From NCBI GenBank assembly GCA_035507915.1, contig DATJNS010000048.1, positions 1 through 9,521 of the forward strand: a DNA stretch of 9,521 nt, given 5' to 3'. Shown in pieces: positions 6,345 to 9,521 of this stretch. The stretch is from JACQAI01 sp035507915 (GTDB taxonomy: Bacteria; Pseudomonadota; Alphaproteobacteria; Elsterales; Elsteraceae). The position numbers were made by a program, and so were the translations under genes. Position 1 is the stretch's first letter; every line of letters starts with the position of its first letter. The notes beneath the pieces were generated by a model. The model was not told the DNA's origin and ran no database searches. It saw only the letters and a list, made by a program, of their open reading frames with translations.

Positions 6345-7226
6345 ATGACCAAGTCCGCCGTCCACAGCGCCAGCACCGATCTCGGCATCGTCGTCCCCGG
6401 CCTGTTCGTGCTGCTGTGGAGCAGCGCCTTCGTCGGCGCCAAGCTCGGCCTCGCCTACGTCGAGCCGCTGACCTTCCTCGGTCTGCGCTTCGCGCTGGCG
6501 GCCGCGTTCATGGCCGGGTTGGCGGTGATCGCCTCGGCGCCGTGGCCGCGCGGGGCGCGCGCGATCGTCCACGCGGTGATCGCCGGTCTCTTGATCCACG
6601 CGGTCTATCTGGCCGGCGTGTATGTGGCGATCAGCCGAGGCCTGTCGGCCGGCGTGGCATCGCTGATCGTCAGCCTGCAGCCGCTGCTCACGGCGGCGTT
6701 GTCCGGGCTCCTGCTCGGCGAGCGCGTCGCGGCGCGCCAATGGCTCGGCCTCGGCCTCGGCATCGTCGGCACGAGCCTGGTGCTCGAGCAGAAGATCGGC
6801 GTCGGGGGTGACGACTGGAGCCTCGCGTCGGTGATCGTCGCGTTGGTCGCGATCACGCTCGGCACGATGCATCAGAAGCGCTTCGGCGCCGGCATGGATC
6901 TGCGCACCGGCGCGGCCGTGCAATACGCCGCGTCGGCGCTGGTGCTGCTCGTCCTCGCCAGCGGCACCGAAACCATGCAGATCCGCTGGACGACCACCTT
7001 CATCGTCGTCTTCGCGTACGTCACGTTCGCGATCTCGTTCGGCGCGATCATGCTCTACTACGTGCTGATCCGACGCGGCGAGGCGGCGCGCGTCGCCAGC
7101 GTGATGTACCTGGTGCCGCCGGTGACCGCGCTGATCGCCTGGCCGATGTTCGGCGAGACGCTGGGTCCGCTGGCGCTCGTCGGCATGGCGTTGGCGGCGG
7201 TCGGCGTCGCCCTGGCGAGCCGATGA
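6345..7226 (+). CDS. EamA/DMT superfamily permease
   Basis: The product is 293 residues with about ten hydrophobic segments arranged as two EamA repeats, typical of the drug/metabolite transporter family of the inner membrane. The first repeat starts with GLFVLLWSSAFVGAKLGL (19-36) and PLTFLGLRF (41-49), and closes with LLLGERVAARQWLGLGLGIV (122-141). The second closes with the matching LVPPVTALIAWPMFGETLG (256-274). The ATG at 6345 is used because it follows the promoter and immediately precedes the first membrane segment; the frame runs open to 6141 but overlaps promoter elements. The substrate is unknown: family members export amino acids, metabolites or drugs. It overlaps the ChaC-like gene by 4 bases (ATGA), so it is co-translated with it. 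Confidence 0.9.
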   Translation: MTKSAVHSASTDLGIVVPGLFVLLWSSAFVGAKLGLAYVEPLTFLGLRFALAAAFMAGLAVIASAPWPRGARAIVHAVIAGLLIHAVYLAGVYVAISRGLSAGVASLIVSLQPLLTAALSGLLLGERVAARQWLGLGLGIVGTSLVLEQKIGVGGDDWSLASVIVALVAITLGTMHQKRFGAGMDLRTGAAVQYAASALVLLVLASGTETMQIRWTTTFIVVFAYVTFAISFGAIMLYYVLIRRGEAARVASVMYLVPPVTALIAWPMFGETLGPLALVGMALAAVGVALASR

Positions 7227-7804
7227 CGCCGGACATGACCCCGCCGGCCGATCCGACCGGCTACTGGGTGTTCGGCTACGGCTCGCTGATGTGGGATCCG
7301 GGCTTCGTCCACGATGCCGTCCATCGGGCGGTGCTGGTCGGCTATCACCGGCAGTTCTGCCTGTACTCCTACCGCTATCGCGGCACCCGCGAGCGCCCCG
7401 GCCTTGTGCTCGGGCTGGATCGCGGCGGCAGCTGCCGCGGCGTGGTGTTCCGGGTGCCCGATCACGCGGTGGCGGCCACCAAGGCCTATCTCTGGGAGCG
7501 CGAGCTCGACGATTACGCCTATCTGCCCAAGCTTCTGACCGTGCGCCATCCGGCCGGCGTCGTGCGGGCGCAGGCGTTCGTGGTCGATCGCCGGCAGCCG
7601 CAATATGCCGGCGGCCTCGACGTCGACGCGATCGCCGCGATCGTCGCGCACGGCGTCGGGCAGCGCGGCAGCAACGTCGCCTATCTCGAGAACACGCTCG
7701 GGCACCTGCGCACGCTCGGCATCGTCGATCGCGGCCTCGAGCGCGTCGCCGCGCGCGTGCGCGCGCTCGCCGGGCCAGCGCTCGCGACCCCCGCCGCGTC
7801 CTGA
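7223..7804 (+). CDS. ChaC-like gamma-glutamylcyclotransferase
   Basis: The product is 193 residues. The ChaC/GGCT-fold substrate loop WVFGYGSLMW is at 15-24, and the catalytic glutamate is probably Glu94 in YLWERELDDYAYLP. The C-terminal family segment GQRGSNVAYLENTLGHLRTL is at 146-165. ChaC enzymes cleave glutathione to 5-oxoproline and Cys-Gly in the cytosol. The start at 7223 overlaps the permease stop (ATGA); an in-frame ATG at 7235 is an alternative, since residues 1-12 are not conserved. The gene following starts one base after this stop, so it sits in the middle of a coupled operon. Glutathione specificity is inferred from family. Confidence 0.9.
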   Translation: MTPDMTPPADPTGYWVFGYGSLMWDPGFVHDAVHRAVLVGYHRQFCLYSYRYRGTRERPGLVLGLDRGGSCRGVVFRVPDHAVAATKAYLWERELDDYAYLPKLLTVRHPAGVVRAQAFVVDRRQPQYAGGLDVDAIAAIVAHGVGQRGSNVAYLENTLGHLRTLGIVDRGLERVAARVRALAGPALATPAAS

Positions 7805-7805
7805 C

Positions 7806-8468
7806 ATGCTCTCGATCGTGATCCCGACCTTGAACGCCGCGGCGACCCTGCCCGCGACCCTGGCGTGCCTCGGCGAGATGCCGGACGCCCAGCGCATCGT
7901 GGTCGACGGCGGCTCGACCGACGGGACGGTTGCCTGCGCGCGCGCGCTGGGCGCCGAGGTCATCACGGCGCCGCGCGGCCGGGGCGGCCAGCTCGTCGCC
8001 GGCGCGCGGGCGGCGCGCGGCGCATGGCTCCTGTTCCTGCATGCCGACACGGTGCTCGATCCCGGCTGGCGCCGACCGGTCGACGCTGCGCTGGCGGGCG
8101 ACCCGGACCGCGTCGGCTATTTCCGCTTCGCGCTCGACGACGCCGATCCGGCGGCGCGCCGGCTCGAGCGCCGCGTCGCCTGGCGCTGCCGGGTGCTCGG
8201 CCTGCCCTACGGCGACCAGGGCCTCCTGATCTCGCGGCGCTGCTACGACGCGGTCGGCGGGTTTCGGCCGCTGCCCCTCATGGAGGACGTCGATCTGGTG
8301 CGCCGCCTGGGCCGCGCGCGCCTGGCCGCGTTCGATCATGCGGCGGTCACCGCGGCGACGCGCTACCGGCGCGCCGGCTATCGTCGGCGCAGCGCGCGCA
8401 ATCTCGTGTGTCTGAGCCTCTATTTCCTGGGACTGCCACCGCGCGTCCTGGTCTGGCTCTACCGCTGA
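7806..8468 (+). CDS. TIGR04283-type family 2 glycosyltransferase (arsenosugar/radical-SAM-associated)
   Basis: The product is 220 residues with a GT-A fold. SIVIPTLN is at 3-10, the nucleotide-binding VVDGGSTDG at 32-40, GRGGQLVAGARAARG at 58-72 and the metal-binding region LLFLHADT at 75-82. LPYGDQGLLISR (133-144) and PLMEDVDLVRRL (157-168) separate this family from ordinary GT2 enzymes. The last 20 residues are hydrophobic and could associate with membrane. TIGR04283 proteins are named arsenosugar biosynthesis glycosyltransferases in current databases, by genomic association. The acceptor here is unknown. The ATG lies one base after the ChaC stop. The next gene is the partner family that usually accompanies it. 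Confidence 0.9.
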   Translation: MLSIVIPTLNAAATLPATLACLGEMPDAQRIVVDGGSTDGTVACARALGAEVITAPRGRGGQLVAGARAARGAWLLFLHADTVLDPGWRRPVDAALAGDPDRVGYFRFALDDADPAARRLERRVAWRCRVLGLPYGDQGLLISRRCYDAVGGFRPLPLMEDVDLVRRLGRARLAAFDHAAVTAATRYRRAGYRRRSARNLVCLSLYFLGLPPRVLVWLYR

Positions 8469-8490
8469 CTCGCGCGGGGGCAAAGCGTCG

Positions 8491-9099
8491 ATGGCGCGCG
8501 ACACGCTGATCATCTTCGTGCGGCAGCCGGCGTTGGGCCGGGTCAAGCGGCGGCTCGGCGCCGAGATCGGCGCCACCGCCGCGCGCCGCGTCTACGAGGC
8601 GCTGACGCGGCGCGCGATCGTCCGGCTCGCCGGCACGCGGCGCTGGCGCACCGTGCTGGCGGTCACGCCCGACCGGGCCGCGTGGCGCGGCTGGCCGCGC
8701 CGTCTGCGGCGCGTCGGCCAAGGCCACGGCGACCTCGGCGCCCGCATGGCGCGCGCGCTGCAAACGCTGGCCGGGCCGCGCGCCGTGCTGATCGGCTCCG
8801 ACATCCCCGACGTCTCGCAGCCCGCGATCGTGCGAGCGTTCGCCGCGTTGGGGCGTGCCCGCTTCGTCTTCGGACCGGCGGTCGACGGCGGCTATTGGCT
8901 GATCGGCTGGCGCCGCGGCGCCTGGCCGTCGGGCGCGTTCGCCGGCGTGCGCTGGTCGAGCCCGCACGCGCTCGCCGACAGCCGCGCCAGCCTGCCGGCC
9001 GCTCACCGCGTGGCGCTGGTCGATCGCCTGGCCGATCTCGACGACGGCGCCGCCTATCGGGCCTGGCGCGCGCGCGCCCGCGGGCGCCCCGGGGCTTAA
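8491..9099 (+). CDS. TIGR04282/DUF2064 family transferase
   Basis: The product is 202 residues with a nucleotidyl/glycosyl-transferase GT-A-like fold. Motifs are FVRQPALGRVKRRLG (9-23, matching the family's KxPxxGxVKTRL), GQGHGDLGARM (76-86), IGSDIPDVS (101-109), GPAVDGGYWLIG (128-139) and VRWSSPHAL (153-161). The usual Thr in KTRL is Arg here, and the DxDTPED-like end is shortened to DLDD (182-185). The protein is markedly arginine-rich. The TIGR04282 and TIGR04283 families occur together, often next to radical-SAM proteins of arsenosugar synthesis. The actual donor is unknown; a role making or using an activated sugar is plausible. It starts 22 bases after the glycosyltransferase stop with a G-rich tract (8476-8480) as possible ribosome-binding site. 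Confidence 0.88.
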   Translation: MARDTLIIFVRQPALGRVKRRLGAEIGATAARRVYEALTRRAIVRLAGTRRWRTVLAVTPDRAAWRGWPRRLRRVGQGHGDLGARMARALQTLAGPRAVLIGSDIPDVSQPAIVRAFAALGRARFVFGPAVDGGYWLIGWRRGAWPSGAFAGVRWSSPHALADSRASLPAAHRVALVDRLADLDDGAAYRAWRARARGRPGA

Positions 9100-9122
9100 A
9101 CGGCGCGGGGGCGCGCGCGCTC

Positions 9123-9148
9123 GGAACGGAACCGACGGCGCGAGCGTT
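9123..9148 (+). promoter_or_regulatory. Candidate EcfG (general stress response) promoter
   Basis: GGAAC at 9123-9127 and CGTT at 9145-9148 are separated by 17 bases. This is an exact match to the GGAAC-N16/17-CGTT promoter of EcfG sigma factors, which run the PhyR-controlled general stress response in alphaproteobacteria. It sits in the 92-base gap before an exported-protein gene, with the start codon 43 bases after the -10 element. A second GGAAC follows immediately (9128-9132) but is wrongly spaced. No equally good sigma70 promoter is seen in this gap. Confidence 0.5.
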
Positions 9149-9191
9149 GGCAGCGCAACGACAATCAGAACATTTCGGTGGGGTCGCGGGG

Positions 9192-9521
9192 ATGCGTGCC
9201 TGGCGTTGCATGATTGCCGTTCTCGGGCTGGCCGTCGCCACGGTCGGCGTCGCGAATGCCGCCGAATCGTACAGCTACACGGTGCATCACCCGACGTTCG
9301 GGGACATCGGTACCTACACCGACCGCGTCGAGCACGACGGCGACCAGTGGCGGATCGAAACCACCGTGCACGTGGCGGTTCGCGTGCTCGGCGTCGTGGT
9401 CCATCGCGAGGACGCGCGCCGCGTCGAGGTCTGGCGCGCCGGCCGGCTGGCGTCGTTCCGCGGCCTGACGACGACCAACGGCAAGCCGCTCGAGATCACC
9501 GGCGAGGCCCGCGCCGACGGC
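9192..9521 (+). CDS. DUF6134-like exported protein, truncated by the window edge
   Basis: There are 110 codons without a stop up to the right edge. Residues 1-23 form a Sec signal peptide: MRAWR, a hydrophobic core (MIAVLGLAVATVGV) and an Ala-X-Ala cleavage site ANA before AESYSY. Cys6 lies before the core and is not a lipobox. The mature part has the beta-rich pattern of DUF6134 proteins: FGDIGTYTDRVEHDGDQWRI (36-55), VHVAVRVLGVVVHRED (59-74), and EVWRAGRLASFRGLTTTNGK (79-98). Such proteins are periplasmic and of unknown function. The start at 9192 is chosen for the complete signal peptide and a GGTGGGG tract 8 bases upstream. The preceding GGAAC/CGTT element suggests stress-induced expression. 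The family call is by pattern. Confidence 0.8.
   Translation, partial: MRAWRCMIAVLGLAVATVGVANAAESYSYTVHHPTFGDIGTYTDRVEHDGDQWRIETTVHVAVRVLGVVVHREDARRVEVWRAGRLASFRGLTTTNGKPLEITGEARADG

Noticed and set aside
6237..8576. 779-codon open frame on the minus strand opposite the permease, ChaC and glycosyltransferase genes
   Set aside because: It is Arg/Ala/Asp-rich with no recognisable domain, and lies antisense to genes with clear family motifs. Such long shadows are expected at this GC content.
9072..9112. Terminator after the DUF2064 gene (GCGCCCGCGGGCGC palindrome; GCGCCCC/GGGGCGC stem)
   Set aside because: The stems are GC-only, partly inside the coding end, and no T-run follows. This is common by chance in such GC-rich DNA.

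Overview
The window is one very GC-rich, tightly packed chromosomal segment. Gene content and order point to an alphaproteobacterium, most likely Rhodospirillales or a close relative. The support is a metX-metW pair, a divergent operon of chorismate mutase, HisC-type aminotransferase and prephenate dehydrogenase, a convergent DUF2125 gene, and an apparent EcfG-type promoter. The lineage is an inference from families and synteny; no rRNA or other marker is present. I found no tRNA, rRNA, CRISPR array, insertion sequence or phage gene, so this looks like ordinary core and near-core chromosome.

Layout. Bases 1-119 lie downstream of metW. They hold an AT-rich patch and, at the extreme left edge, a probable minus-strand gene start (three codons only). 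On the minus strand, metX (homoserine O-acyltransferase, 806-1999) reads into metW (120-809) through a 4-base ATGA overlap; together they supply activated homoserine for methionine synthesis. A roughly 200-base divergent region (2000-2203) contains an AT-rich island, a perfect 9-bp inverted repeat and a TTGACA box. It must hold the promoters for both metX and the plus-strand aromatic operon.

The aromatic operon (2204-5111) is chorismate mutase with a long unusual C-terminal part, then a HisC-family aminotransferase, then a TyrA-family dehydrogenase. The spacings are 9 and 7 bases, and each downstream ribosome-binding site overlaps the previous stop codon. Together the three genes can cover chorismate to tyrosine. 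A membrane-anchored DUF2125 gene (5120-6160, minus) converges on tyrA with an 8-base gap.

After a second divergent region (6161-6344), which has a recognisable sigma70-like promoter, comes a compact plus-strand operon. It encodes an EamA/DMT permease (6345-7226), a ChaC-like gamma-glutamylcyclotransferase (7223-7804), a TIGR04283-type glycosyltransferase (7806-8468) and a TIGR04282/DUF2064 transferase (8491-9099). The last two families are the pair associated in databases with radical-SAM/arsenosugar loci, but no radical-SAM partner is visible here. The window ends inside an exported DUF6134-like gene (9192 to the right edge), preceded by an exact GGAAC-N17-CGTT match to the alphaproteobacterial general-stress (EcfG) promoter.

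The most interesting items are the chorismate mutase with an apparently decayed prephenate dehydratase/ACT-like tail, the coupling of ChaC and a permease to the arsenosugar-type transferase pair, and the EcfG-like promoter. None amounts to proof of a new system.
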